Notes under the pieces: model-generated | Told to the model about the DNA's origin: nothing | Database searches by the model: none | Seen by the model: the letters and a program-made list of their open reading frames with translations, nothing else | Position numbers and translations under genes: made by a program | Shown here: positions 12,395-23,680 of the stretch, piece after piece | Layout of the letters: every line of letters starts with the position of its first letter | Numbering within the stretch: the first letter of the stretch is position 1 | Assembly (NCBI RefSeq): GCF_019097595.1 | Contig: NC_080710.1 | Location: 8,113,280-8,177,279 of the forward strand | DNA length: 64,000 nucleotides | Direction of reading: 5' to 3' | From: Hemibagrus wyckioides | Lineage: Eukaryota > Chordata > Actinopteri > Siluriformes > Bagridae

Positions 12395-12575
12395 CCCTTA
12401 TGGTTTCTTCCTCACATCGTCTCAGGGAGTTTTTCCTCACCACCATCGCCTCTGGCTTGCTCAGTAGGGATACATTACAAATATCCAGAATTATATTATT
12501 TTGATTCCTGTAAAGCTGCTATGTGACAGGGTTTATTGTTCAAAGTGCTATACAAATAAAATCGAACTGGTCTGA
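12395..12575 (+). repeat. Interspersed repeat, 'CAAATAAAAT' 3' end family
   Basis: Blocks 'agggagtttttcctcacc', 'ggcttgctcagtagggata' and 'gtgctatacaaataaaat' match, in reverse orientation, the copies at 32050-32185 and 56523-57000. This is a dispersed fish repeat; its class is not certain to me. Confidence 0.6.
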
Positions 12576-12828
12576 ATACTGCCCCCGGTGGTCATAAGGA
12601 AAATTACACATATTAAGTAAAAGTGATTTCTTTCTAGTGCAGACTGTAGCTTCATGCAGCAGATCTTTGAGTCGTCTCAAGACGTGATGTCACACTCTAG
12701 ATTTGGTGCCATGTCAGGGGGAATTTATTTAAAAGACTGCTTTGCTAAGATGTCCATAATACATCGTTAGACATGATTGAGAAGACACATGTGGAATACA
12801 GAAGCAGGTTAATCATGAATGAGGTGGC

Positions 12829-13017
12829 TCATCCATCCATCTATCCATCCGTCTATCTATCCATCCACCCCTCCATCTCTCCATCTCCCATCCATCCATC
12901 CATCCATCCATCCATCCCCCATCCATCCCCTTCATCCATGCATCCATATATCCATCCATGCATCCATTCATCCATCCTTGCTTCCATCCATCCTTGCTTC
13001 CATCCATCCATCCATTT
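12829..13017. repeat. (CATC)n tetranucleotide array
   Basis: About 190 bp of CATC/CATT units, attached to the repeat at 13018-13285 and probably grown from its 3' tail. The serine/histidine/proline-rich frames here are artefacts. Confidence 0.9.
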
Positions 13018-13285
13018 ATTTTCTGTAGTGCCTATCATACACAGGATCACATGGAGCCTGGAGTCTATCCCAGTGGGCACCCTGATGTCAGTCCATCATA
13101 GGGCACAATCACACAAACACACACAATACGGGCAATTAATTTAGAAACACCAATCAGCCTACAACACATGTCTTTGGAATGAGGAAGGAAACTGGAGAAT
13201 CCACACAGCATAGCACGTAGGATATAGGAAGCAAACCCCCAACCCTGAAGGTGCGAGGCAAGCGTGCTAACCACGAGATGAACTA
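13018..13285 (-). repeat. Interspersed repeat (28.8-kb family)
   Basis: Reverse complement of the copy at 28780-29070: shared blocks for 'ggctccatgtgacc', the shared 'ccaaagacatg' block and the 'gattggtgtttct' block. Its 3' end is the CATC array. Confidence 0.7.
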
Positions 13286-13289
13286 CTAT

Positions 13290-13960
13290 CTTTGATATTT
13301 CACTGTTCAAAAGAGAGTACACAGACTACACATGCACTTTTCAAACTAAGTACACATTACACAATCTGTCAGTGTTGTGTTTCTTGGTTTGAATGAAAGA
13401 GCAGGCTAATGGTTGTGTGTTTATCACGTGCAGCGTTCAGAAAAAGCTCACACCATGATGAGAGACTCAACAGATTAGAAAGTACACACAGAGTTGCCGG
13501 TCTGTATTTCAGTGTGTACGTGTAATTGATTTATTCCTACAAAAAGTGCTGTAAGGGTCAACCCTAATGGTCTAATCATTATGAATACACACAAAATCTC
13601 TCTACTGGAAAAAACCCACTTCTCTTTTTGAAAGAATGATGGGCAAATTTATAATTTAAAAATATGTCTTACTGAAGCTTTTTCCCAACCTCTGGAACAT
13701 TTATTGAGTGAATTTAAGATTTAACATTAAATTTCCATTCGAAGCTTTTTTTTCCAGCTCTTTTCCCAGAACAGAGGAACATCTTCAGCTTCTTGTCTCT
13801 GATCATCTTGCAGTAAATTCTCTCTTTCAGCCTTTACATCTATATCCAGTGTTATGTCGAACCTCCAGCTTCAGTTTGTAAACTAACCTCTTTCTGACAT
13901 CTTCTATGCTCTGTACAGTAAATAGGACATGCCTTGTTTCTAGCTATACAATAAGAATAT
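13290..13960. other. Non-coding DNA, nothing recognised
   Basis: AT-rich sequence without exon signals or a recognised repeat. Confidence 0.45.
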
Positions 13961-13964
13961 ACAC

Positions 13965-15000
13965 TGGCCACTTTATTAGGACCTAATATCTAACAGGTTG
14001 GATTCTGGTCCATGTCAGCTTGATGACATGAAGATCCAGTTACACTTCTTGATGTTTGGGATTTAGATCGGATTATATGGTGCATTATAATGCTGGATGT
14101 AGCCTTTATGCTGTATGAAAGGTCAGTAAAATTGATGCGCATACTCGGATACGGCGTGGATTTCAGACAGTGCTCAATGACCTAAGTTAATGTTCACATC
14201 TAACACCAGCTAGGTGGCTAAAGGGATCTCAGTGAACCGCTGGGATTTTTATGCACAACAGATACACAGATTGGAATGAAAAAATTCAATGAGGTGTGAG
14301 AAGACATGTCTTGCTGATGAGGAGAATGGCTAGTCTGGTTGGAGCTGACAATTCATCGTGGTTATAACTGTGAACTGTAAACATACGGCCAAAGCATATC
14401 CTATGTACAGAGTATAGTTAGGTCAGGAAGATTCCATCACACCACCAGCACCAGTCTGAAGTGCTGCCATGATGTTGACGCCAAATTCTGACCATCTCAC
14501 ATCTGCCATTTACACCATCTGATGAAATCTAGCTCCATCATTCTAGTGATTTTTTTTTTCCGAACCTTTAACTGTCCAGTTTTTCCATGTGATAGACTCA
14601 GATCCTTCTTCCTGTCTGACACAAAAGGGTGAGATGAGATCTTCTGCTTTTGAAGCTCATTCACCCCGAGGTTCGATGTGTGACAGGTTCTGAGATGCGC
14701 AGGGTTTTTTTTCTCTAACCATGCTTATCTGAGTCATCGTAGCTTTCCTGTCAGCTCCAACCAGTCTCCTGTGACCTCTCTCGTCGTCCAGGCGTGTCCA
14801 TTACACTCCTGCGTCTCATTGGATCATTTTGTTTGTTTGTTTTTCCGGTTGTGCGTGTAATTCCCAGGTGAGCAGCAGTACATGGAGATCACCTGGTGCT
14901 TGATGTGATGAGCATTAACTTCTTAATCTTCATCCGTGATTTCGTGCTGCCACGTGATTGGCTGATTGAGGAATTGCATGTATGAGCCAATAAAAAGAAA
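13965..15000. mobile_element. Fold-back DNA transposon remnant
   Basis: The left end begins CACTGGCCACTTTATTAGGA, a terminal sequence typical of an abundant fish DNA transposon. The right half (about 14740-15000) has the inverted counterpart: 'gtcagctccaaccagtctcc' at 14752 pairs with 'ggttggagctgac' near 14338, and 'ttgtgcgtgtaattcccaggt' near 14850 pairs with 'gctgggatttttatgcacaa' near 14240. The arms flank about 400 bp of central sequence. The right terminus is lost and no transposase frame remains. Confidence 0.6.
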
Positions 15001-15865
15001 ATGTTGAGATGTTGAGTTTTTATATTTGAAAAAATATACATTTTCATGTTTTTTCTGAAAACATTTTTGAGCCCCTGTCTAAATACGGGGGGGGGGAGAA
15101 GATCCACACTTCAAAGGCAGAGAATAAAAGTGTTTGTTATTTTACTACAGAATGAATTAGCAAGGCCCATGTACTCTAACTCAATTATATGAAAATGAGT
15201 ATTATATATTTTTTTAATTATACATCATTGAAGAGTTGAAGGGCACGTTGAACGTTTCTAAGCCGTATTGTCAGCACGTGTTCGTATTCCTTTTTTATCC
15301 GTAAATTTACATGGCTCTTGAGGTAGAAATGATATCCATCTATGTCCACCATCTTTATTATGGAAGCGCAAGCCTTCACTGGAGTGGCCATTATACTGAT
15401 TTTTGTGCCGCATTATTCCACAAGGACATCAATACTGTTGGGTTTCGAAGGACAGCGTGCGCTATGAAAAGGTTGACATTTAATTATTTCGTATTTCTTT
15501 GGAAATGTAGCCGACTGCCTGTCCATGACTGTCTGTCTCGCTCTCTCTCTGTCCTGCTCTCTCTCTCTCTGGCTTTTCCTACACACAAAAAACGCTCAGT
15601 CTCTTCACCCACCCACACAAACCCCTATGTTCGTCTGTCTACCCAATTCATAAAGCTCTCTCTGTCTCCGGCTCTTTTCCACTATGTGTGTGTGTGTGTG
15701 TGTGTCCTTCTTTCTGGCTTTTGCCCTCTCGCGCTTTTCAAATGTCAAACAGGAGCCATGGGGCGAGAGATTGGTGTTTCTGTATTCACACACACAATGA
15801 CCCTTAAACACACACACACACACTTTCTCGACCACACACCAGTGTAATGGCTGAGGACACAGGCT
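15001..15865. other. Non-coding DNA with CT and CA tracts
   Basis: Holds a G10 run near 15089, CT-rich DNA at about 15535-15575, (GT)n at about 15683-15704 and CA tracts at about 15788-15826. The 178-codon frame at 15311-15847 runs through these tracts and has no domain features. Confidence 0.5.
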
Positions 15866-15869
15866 ACTT

Positions 15870-16240
15870 TGCATGCCCCTGCTGCTTTCTGCCGAGTAAG
15901 TAAGGCTTCATGCTTAGTTAGCTCTCGCATACTGCGGCCGCCTCTCCAACTTCTCGGGCCTGAAGATCCCACAATTACGGGCCAGCTGTTCATAGCGACT
16001 AGTGTCCTTAAGCCTGGAGTGCTGCAGTGCGCTGCTGCAACAAGAATCGAATCGGTGATTATAGCCGATTCCTGCGTGCAGCTTCGGAGAGAGGAGGCGA
16101 AGTGCATTAGGCATTCGATGCACATTTATTAGGGAAAAGAGCTTAATTGAAATCCTCGTGTTAAAAAAGCCTCCGTATTTCATTAGCCAGTTACACGCAC
16201 AAGAAACATCCCAAAATGGCAAGCTCGGAGTGTGTGTCTA
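15870..16240. promoter_or_regulatory. Candidate conserved non-coding element
   Basis: About 370 bp free of simple repeats, CpG-containing, with AT-core homeobox-like words (ATTAG, TTAATTGA) in its right half. Three overlapping frames of 87-126 codons on both strands cross it, none with a domain pattern. Enhancer-like function is inference. Confidence 0.25.
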
Positions 16241-16433
16241 ATTTCACAGCTGCTTGATGTCTCTTGAGTGGTGTGAGGGCAGGCGTACGTGAGGCGTATC
16301 CGCCTCTGAGGAACAGCAATGCAAATTGCGGAAGTATTGACTTTTTCTCTTGCTGAGGAGAGGTTTAGTCATTTTGTAGCAGCTGCGTTTGGGGCAGGAA
16401 AGGAAACGAGACAGACCACCTCAATCTCTGAGC

Positions 16434-16435
<2 letters not shown>

Positions 16436-16482
<47 letters not shown>
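16436..16482. repeat. (GA)n microsatellite
   Basis: About 22 GA units. Further GA tracts lie at 16880-16902 and 16987-17003. Confidence 0.95.
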
Positions 16483-16768
16483 TGAAATAGGAGGTAATGA
16501 AGTGAGAAAACAAATAGGGATTGTCAATACAGAAAGATGGAGGGATGAAAAGGTAAAAAGATAGGTGGTGTCCATTCCTTCCAGAGACATGACGGAGAAG
16601 CGGTCAAAGTGTAAAGCGGATGAGCTTTGAATGGACAGAGCGAGCTCGAAGGCAGCTCCGGGGCAAGAAAAAGCCAGGCCTAGAGAGCAACCAATGCCAC
16701 TTGACCATCTTCCCTTCCTTCCCACTTATTTACTGCGAAAGTCAAATGCCGCTGGTCGCTCTGACAAC

Positions 16769-16776
16769 ATGCAAAT
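16769..16776 (+). promoter_or_regulatory. POU octamer motif
   Basis: Exact ATGCAAAT in a repeat-free stretch (16700-16870), 51 bp before an X-box-like palindrome. Function is inferred from the motif alone. Confidence 0.3.
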
Positions 16777-16826
16777 GAGATGCAAACGAGCGGAACCTCG
16801 GGAGGAGGGCTGGTTGTCACAGCAAT

Positions 16827-16840
16827 GTTGTCATGGCGAC
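16827..16840. promoter_or_regulatory. RFX X-box-like palindrome
   Basis: GTTGTCATGGCGAC closely matches the RFX consensus GTTGYCATGGYAAC, with one transition from the consensus. A second, better match lies 405 bp downstream. Confidence 0.35.
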
Positions 16841-17231
16841 TCCCAGTGATGTGCAACGGCAGAACACATGCAGAGGGGAGGAGAGAGAGAGAGAGAGAGA
16901 GATGCTCAGAGGAGTGTGAGGGTCTGCTGGAGACTTTCTGAAACTTGGACAAGGACAGGATGAAGGAGGACAGGATTTTATTTAAAGAAAGAGAGAGAGA
17001 GAGGCAGAAAAAGTAAACAAATAATAAAAGTGGGAGCTAGAGGGTAGAGGGAAAGTCAGCGAAGGCATGAACAACGCTGAAAGCGAAGAGTTGAGTGACC
17101 TTTCTATCCAACTTTTTTTTTTTCCCATTTTCTCCTGAAAAACACAGATCTGGTAAGGTGCTAATAAAGCCAGAAGGGGTGACGGAAACAAATTTAGTAC
17201 GAATAAAGTAAAGTATCAGTAACAGCGGTTA

Positions 17232-17245
17232 GTTGTCATGGTAAC
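17232..17245. promoter_or_regulatory. RFX X-box motif
   Basis: GTTGTCATGGTAAC is a full match to GTTGYCATGGYAAC, the palindromic RFX-family site. No transcribed unit is recognised next to it. Confidence 0.4.
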
Positions 17246-17394
17246 TGGCGAGGATTTCTTAAGGCTGTTAAATGCTTAGTTAACTGGTTAACACTTCAGG
17301 GGGAAAGAGGCTCTGTGGTGTTTCTCAAAAATGTAGGTGACTCACGCTTTTTTGATAAACCATGTCAGATGTCTTTCCACATTTAACAGACTTC

Positions 17395-17900
17395 GGGATT
17401 TTTTAGCAAGGAGCCTTGCAATAACATGGTTGTGTAAGTGTGCAAACACCTTAACTAATACTTTGCTAAAGCATCTTTGGCTTCTAATGCAGCACTCAGT
17501 CTTTTTTGGCTCTTTAAGTTTTGACTAATTTGATCGTGATTTGCCGATTTTTTTTTCCCACTCTTTCTTGCAAAAATGCTGCAAATCTCTCCGATTGCGA
17601 GGAGATCTCCGGTACACATCCCTCTCCAGATATTCCACTGGCTTAAGATCTGGGCTCTGACTGCCATATCAAAGTGCTGATCCCAAGCCAATGCTTTGTT
17701 GATTTGGATTTGTGCTTTGGATTGTTATGCTGAAAGGTGATTTTTTTTTTTTTTTCCCATTCATCTTCTGTGCCAAAATAAACCGGAGCTATCCGTGATC
17801 ATTTTTATCTTGGCTAGAGCTGCTCTGGTCTCTGCTGAAAAAAAATCAGGCTCATACCATGATGCTGCCATCACCATGCTTCAAGGACCTTAATAATAAG
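17395..17900 (-). mobile_element. Decayed Tc1-like transposon, transposase antisense
   Basis: On the minus strand the sequence follows a Tc1-type transposase. The block 'catgatgctgccatcaccat' near 17860 is the complement of the conserved KHGGG-region coding sequence, and blocks to about 17430 run back to the 5' part. Many stops and indels are present. The 78-codon minus frame at 17455-17691 lies inside and is not functional. Confidence 0.65.
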
Positions 17901-18171
17901 CTGTTATTTGAATGACAGGCAGAACTATGGGGATATTGTTATTGAGACTTAATCAACACCTTCAAACCAGTCAGAATTGAGTTTTTGGGCTATACACACT
18001 CTTTTAAAAGCCTACAGTAGGTCAGGGATTTCAGAAAGGAAAGTCTAAAACCCAAATATGAATCCAAACTCCAGGTACAAATTATATGACTTAAAGGGAC
18101 ATTTATTGATATTTTTTTATTCATCACTTCTTCACAAATGATCTGTGAGACATGTAGAACAAGGTTCGATT

Positions 18172-18868
18172 CAGTGTCTACTACCTCAATTCAGTACCTT
18201 CTGCATTCGATTCAGTACCTACTGTATTCGATTCAATGCCTACTGTGAATGATTCAGTACCCACTGTATTCAATTCAGTACCTACTAGATTTGATTCACT
18301 GCCTACTGCATTTAATTCAGTACCTACTACATTAGATTCAGTGGCAATTGCATTCGATTCAGTTCCTGCTGCATTTGATTCAATGGCTACTGCATTCAAT
18401 TCAGTGAGTACTGCATTTAATTCAGTGCCTACTACATTCAAATCGGTACCTACTCCATTAGATTCAGTGGCTACTGCATTCAAACCAGTACCTACGCCAT
18501 TAGATTCACTGCCTAGTGTATTCAATTCAGTACCCACTACATTTGATTCAGTACCTTCTGTATTCGATTCAGTGCCTACTGCATTCGATTCCGTATCTAC
18601 TGCATTCGATTCAGTGCCTACTACATTCGATTCAATCCCTACTGCATTCGATTCAGCACCTACTGCGTTTGATTCAGTGCCTACTACATTCGATTCAATC
18701 CCTACTGCATTCGATTCAGCACCTACTGCGTTTGATTCAGTGCCTACTACATTCAATTCAATTCCTACTACATTCGATTCAATCCCTACTGCATTCGATT
18801 CAGCACCTACTGCATTTGATTCAGCACCTACTGCATTCGATTCAGTACCTACTGTATTTCATTGATCC
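18172..18868. repeat. 21-bp minisatellite
   Basis: About 33 copies of a 21-bp unit (consensus near 'cctactgcattcgattcagta'), diverged at a few positions. The period is a multiple of three and the unit lacks stops in several frames, so frames of 209 and 128 codons (+) and 191 codons (-) open across it. They encode heptad-like SVPTAFD or VGTESNA repeats with no start or splice context. Confidence 0.95.
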
Positions 18869-18869
18869 A

Positions 18870-19868
18870 GTACATACTGATCATTGTTTGTGTGTAATAT
18901 AAATACTGGACTAATATAAATACTTTACTAATCTTGTTTAAACTCAGGTGCTGTTGAACAAGTATGAAAAACCTATAACACTTACAAATAAAAAGAGCTG
19001 ACACGCTGTACTGCCTTCCTCTATTTTGGATTCTGACAGCTCTTCCGTGCCAGTCCTGTTGCATTATGGGATAGCACAGTGCACACTGCAGGACCTCAGA
19101 GGAAGCAGCAGGTCATCCAGGTCTTCCTCACCTACTGATATATGAATACAGAGAACTACCGAGGTCATAACTACTGTATGGAGGGTGCAGTTTTGGGGCA
19201 GACGAAAACATCGTATCTGTCTTTAGCTGTTGTTTTCTTCTTACGCTCATTGTAACTTTACTTAAAACAAGCACTCAGACTTTTTTTCTTTTTAGAAGTT
19301 CAAGTACAAATTGCAGAACTTAGATTGAAGCATGCCTATTAAGACCCAGGGAAATGAGGTGGATATGCTGATGGATAGAACGTATAGACATTTGCTCCAA
19401 TTGATTCAGCCCTTCTCCTCCCCTGTGCTCCATTTCCCCGGCATCATTTTAGCATCCCTCCATCCTTTTAATGAGGACCTTCTTAGATAACAAGAGAAAG
19501 AAAGAAAGAACGCAAGATGTTCTTCAGAGTGAATGGGGAAAGCTGAAAGAGCGAGGCATAAAAGAGAGAAGGCGATTTATTGGGATTGAAAAGAGAGCAG
19601 AAGCTGTTCTGTACAAATATAAGAAATGTGAAAAAGGGGGAGGGGGACGGACGAGCAAGAGAAGGAAAAATGAGTGTGAGTAATCTTCATGCAGGGAGAA
19701 TTTGTGAAGTGGAAAAGAGGCTAGCAGAGGGCTGCGTTTTACAAACCACCACCGAGGGAGAAATCGTGTGTGTATGTGAGTGTGTGTGTGTGTGTGTGTG
19801 TAAGATCGAGGAGTACATTTCTGAGTGAGCGAGAGATAGAGAAAGTGTCTGTGTGTGAGAGAGAGAGT

Positions 19869-19906
<38 letters not shown>

Positions 19907-20640
19907 ACAGATTGCTCACAGCGAGAGATGTTCTCGCTCCAGATTGAGGTGCGGGCACATAGCTGCCTTAGAGATGAACGTCCTACTGCTCCCTCCTGCC
20001 CCGATGCTACGTGTGCATTCTCAGCACACACACACACACACACGTGCGGTAAAACCTGTTACTTGCTGTCACTGCCTCTACATCCCTCCAGCTCACAGTG
20101 AAGCCCAAACTGGTCTATTAGATGTCGTGACACTTTTTTCCTGGAGCAAAAGCAGATCTACTGCAGCACGATGGGATTGGATGGTGTGTGTCCTTATCAC
20201 AACAACACACACACACACACACACTGTCTCTGGCCTACAGTGTGCTGAAGTACAACTGAGAGCAGCTGCCAGGTTCTACATGTCATGAATCAGCAGCTCT
20301 TGAGCACTAATCACTTCCCTTGACTTTTTTTTTTCTTCTTTCTTCTTCCATGTACCTTGACGCATGGCCTTCGGTCTCCTCTCTTTCTTATCCTTCTCCA
20401 CTTTCTTAGTCATTTGATTAAATGAAATGATACGGTTGCCCTTTATTTGGTTCACTACATTATCAAGTTAGCTTCCTGCAGGATAAGCCATCCTGCTCAT
20501 TTCCTTTGCACTTCCTTGTTTAAGCATGCAAGCTAATCTTTTTTCAGGAAATAGGTATAATAGAACGTTTAGACATGTTTATTATTGAATGTTTAATGAA
20601 TTAAGGTGAATGGTTAGTGTCTGCCTAGATGAGTCTCTCC
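18870..20640. other. Non-coding DNA with microsatellites
   Basis: GT tracts at about 19780-19801, GA at 19866-19900, and CA at 20026-20043 and 20203-20223. Flanking sequence has no recognised exon. Confidence 0.5.
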
Positions 20641-20654
20641 ACCAAAATGCGGGT

Positions 20655-21130
20655 CATTTTTAACCAAGAAGTCAAGGGAACTCTGAAGAAGCTGGACAAC
20701 TATGTTCTAGACCTACACAAACCAGTGGCTTTATAGAAGATTACAGATGGAAACAGCTTTTCTGGTTCTCTGGTCCTGCGATTAATGGAAAACCAGCCGT
20801 AAATTGAAGCATGGTGGTGTCAGCATCGTGTCGTGCGAATCCGGTTCATCAGGCTTGAAGGCAAGATGGAATCCTAGATTAATCCTAGAGGAGAACCTGT
20901 TCCAGAACTTGAGACTGGGTGAACGTTTACTCTACTGCCAAAGCTACACTAGAGTGGTTAAAAAACTAAATGTGTTAGAGTGGTCCAGTCAAAAACCCAG
21001 GACACAATCTGAGTGAGAATCTGTGGCTGTTTGCCAGCACTCTCTATGAGGTCTGACAGTGTTTGAATAAAGCTGGAGAGATCCACAGCTCAGAAGGGAG
21101 ATTCACAGAATAAAAAACGTTTACTAGACA
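20655..21130 (+). mobile_element. Decayed Tc1-like transposon, C-terminal part
   Basis: Contains the KHGGV remnant of the conserved KHGGG block near 20805, and near 20970-21025 the degenerate 'tggtccagtcaaaaaccc...gaatctgtgg' stretch that corresponds to the W-(S/P)-PDLNPIENLW end of Tc1 transposases. Stops and frameshifts break it throughout. Confidence 0.6.
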
Positions 21131-21224
21131 CTCCACAAACCGAGGCATTATAGAAAACAAAACATGTGGATATGGTTGATTTTCTTACTGTCATTGGACT
21201 GATTTATCAGTTTGAAAACACCGT

Positions 21225-21272
21225 CTTTACTGTGAAGCATGGTGGTGGTAGCACTGTGTAGTGGAAATGCTT

Positions 21273-21334
<62 letters not shown>

Positions 21335-21460
21335 GTCCAGTCTGCAAGAGACTTTGGACTGTTGAGACTTTATCTATACTGTAGTCAAAACCCAGACCTC
21401 AATCTGAGTATGAATCTTTGACTCAAGCTACGTAAAGTAGAATGTTCTAGAGACATACCC
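21225..21460 (+). mobile_element. Tc1-like fragment split by (GATA)n
   Basis: The KHGGG-coding block at about 21230-21260 and the NL-ENLW-like block at about 21390-21430 flank a (GATA)n tract at 21270-21334. The microsatellite sits inside the transposase relic. Confidence 0.55.
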
Positions 21461-22630
21461 CAGAAGACTTCTTGGGATTCTGTGGACCAAGTATCGACCC
21501 AGGAGGTATAAATACCTATAGAACCAGCGAATGTTAGATATACTGATATATAAAAATCTCAGATAAGTCCATTTCGATCCTGATATAAGTTGTAGGAGTG
21601 ATCTCGCCCTGGATGACTTCACCCGCATTCACAAGGCACAAGTGCTGATGGTTGCAAATGCTTAACTGTGGATGTAAAACAGTGCAAAATGATATACTCT
21701 GGTTGTCAGAGTGACTGGATTGCAATTGAATTGTGAGATTTTGGTGCAACGTTAGACAACACTCCCCAAACACCATTAAAACACCAACTAAGGCAATAGA
21801 GTTTTAAAAAATGGTGTTTAACTCACCAATAGACTTCCAGAGACTTGTAGAATCAGTGCTAATGCGGATTAAAGCTGTTTTGGTGCCAGCTACAACTCTG
21901 TTAACACACTTTACAACTCTATAACGCACTTAACACTGGTTTATCCTTGTACCAGTTTATATGTTTCTATACCACTAGCTCTGGTTATAGTGCCACTTTA
22001 GAGTGAAACATATATAAAAAAAAAAACTGTGACAGGATTTTAAAAGTTGGCAGTAATTATAACAAGGAATTAGTGTCAGTTTGCTTTCTTTTGGTTTCCT
22101 TTCATGCTGTTTCTGTCGACGTTTCTGAGCCACAGAATGGAAAGGATTCAATGAGAGTATTAAATTAGACAGGCTAGTCGTTCACTTAGAGCCGTTTAAC
22201 AACGCAGATTGCCAGTGATACAGATCATTTTAGATCTTTGTGTCTAGCTGTGAGAATGAAGTTTATTGTCATAAAAACTAATCACGCATTTACACAGAAT
22301 TGTTACCGGTTGCTAATTCTACCCAAATCTTTTTGCTGGTATAAACATGCTTTAGATTTATTTTTTTCTCTCTTTCCAAACTAAGGTCTCTTTTAGATAT
22401 GTAGAGGTATTATTAATAAACATAGGATTAGAGGATAGAAACATGTAATAAACATGTATATAACTTGGCAGGGATTTTATCATACAGCTATCATCAATGA
22501 AATGAATTTCATGGGGAATTTCATTCCCCAAATAATATATAATACATAATATAAAAATAATATAGCTGCTTCTATAGGATCTTCTGCACATCTTCTTGTT
22601 TTCATTCAAAAAGCGCTTACAAAAAGCCTG
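21461..22630. other. Non-coding DNA, nothing recognised
   Basis: AT-rich sequence. Reverse-strand frames of 80 and 91 codons (21534-21776, 22358-22633) show no domain features. Confidence 0.4.
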
Positions 22631-22635
22631 CATGG

Positions 22636-23680
22636 CGTCATGAAAGGTATCGATCAGGGGGATAAAAGAATTTCTGAAACATTAGATGTACCATCATCAA
22701 AGGCCATCATGAAGAAATGGAGAAAATGGAGCACCACAGGGACATCACCGAGAACAGGACGTCCCTTCAAAGTATATAAAAGGACAAGACAAAAACTTAC
22801 CAGGGAGGCTGCTAAGAGATCTACAGTATAGAAGCTGCAGGAATATCTGGCATGTACTGATTTCTCTCTGCATGTGACGACAGTCTCATATCTTCACATG
22901 TCTGGGCTATGGGATAGGAAAGCTAGACTGTCACAAAACATCCAGGCTTGACTAAATCACCCCAAACCATGTTGTAAAATGTGCTATAGTCTAATGAGAC
23001 TAATTCCAAAGGTCCAAACAAAATCACCTCACCAAAAGTCTAGCATACCCAGAGTGAAGCATGGTGGTGGCAGCATCATTTCTTCATGCAGAACTTCTTT
23101 CATCAAGGTGGAAGGAATCATGTGTAGGTACAAATATCAGTGCAAAACCTTTGTGTCTGCTAATAAGGTAAAGAGGAAACTTTCCGAATGACAAGGAGCC
23201 AAAGCATAGAGTTAAATCAACAATGAGCTTGGCTTAATATATAATGGCTGAAATATATTTGACTAAATATCTGTGGGGTGACCTGGAGACGGCTCTACAC
23301 AGGAAATGCTCTTACAATCTGATGGATCTAGAATGTTTTGGCAGGAAATAGTGGGGAAATATTGCCAAGGCAAGATGCTGATAGACTGTTATCCAAAAAC
23401 ACTGAGTGGTGTAATGAAATCAAAAGGTGCTTCAACAGAGTATTAGGGTATGGGGGGGGGTACATACTTATGCAACTAGGTAATTGTATTTTTTTTTTGT
23501 TCTTTTGTCCCTGAAAAGTTTCTGATTGCTTTTCGTGTCATTTGCATATGTTGTCATTTCTTATCGAGAGTGGAAACATGATTGACGTGACTGACCTGAT
23601 TTATTTTGGTTTTTATTAATAATACAAAAACCTGCCAATTTAACTGAAGTGTGTAGACTTTTGCACTTCTTTTTTTTAAG
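22636..23680 (+). mobile_element. Near full-length decayed Tc1/mariner transposon
   Basis: From the helix-turn-helix region (frame 22640-22831, including KAIMKKWRKWSTTGTSPRTG) through the KHGGGSI block near 23060 to a right end with 'tatgcaactagg' and 'gtgtgtagacttttgcac', which resembles fish Tc1 termini. Many stops split the transposase. The left terminus is not clearly delimited. Confidence 0.7.

Noticed and set aside
15311..15847. 178-codon frame beginning in unique DNA
   Set aside because: Its second half is CT, GT and CA repeats, and the first half has no domain signature or splice signals.
18181..18902. Frames of 191, 209 and 128 codons resembling a repeat protein
   Set aside because: Products of the 21-bp minisatellite, open on both strands with no splice or start context.
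22640..23191. A functional domesticated transposase
   Set aside because: Frames are broken by multiple stops and the catalytic region is not contiguous.
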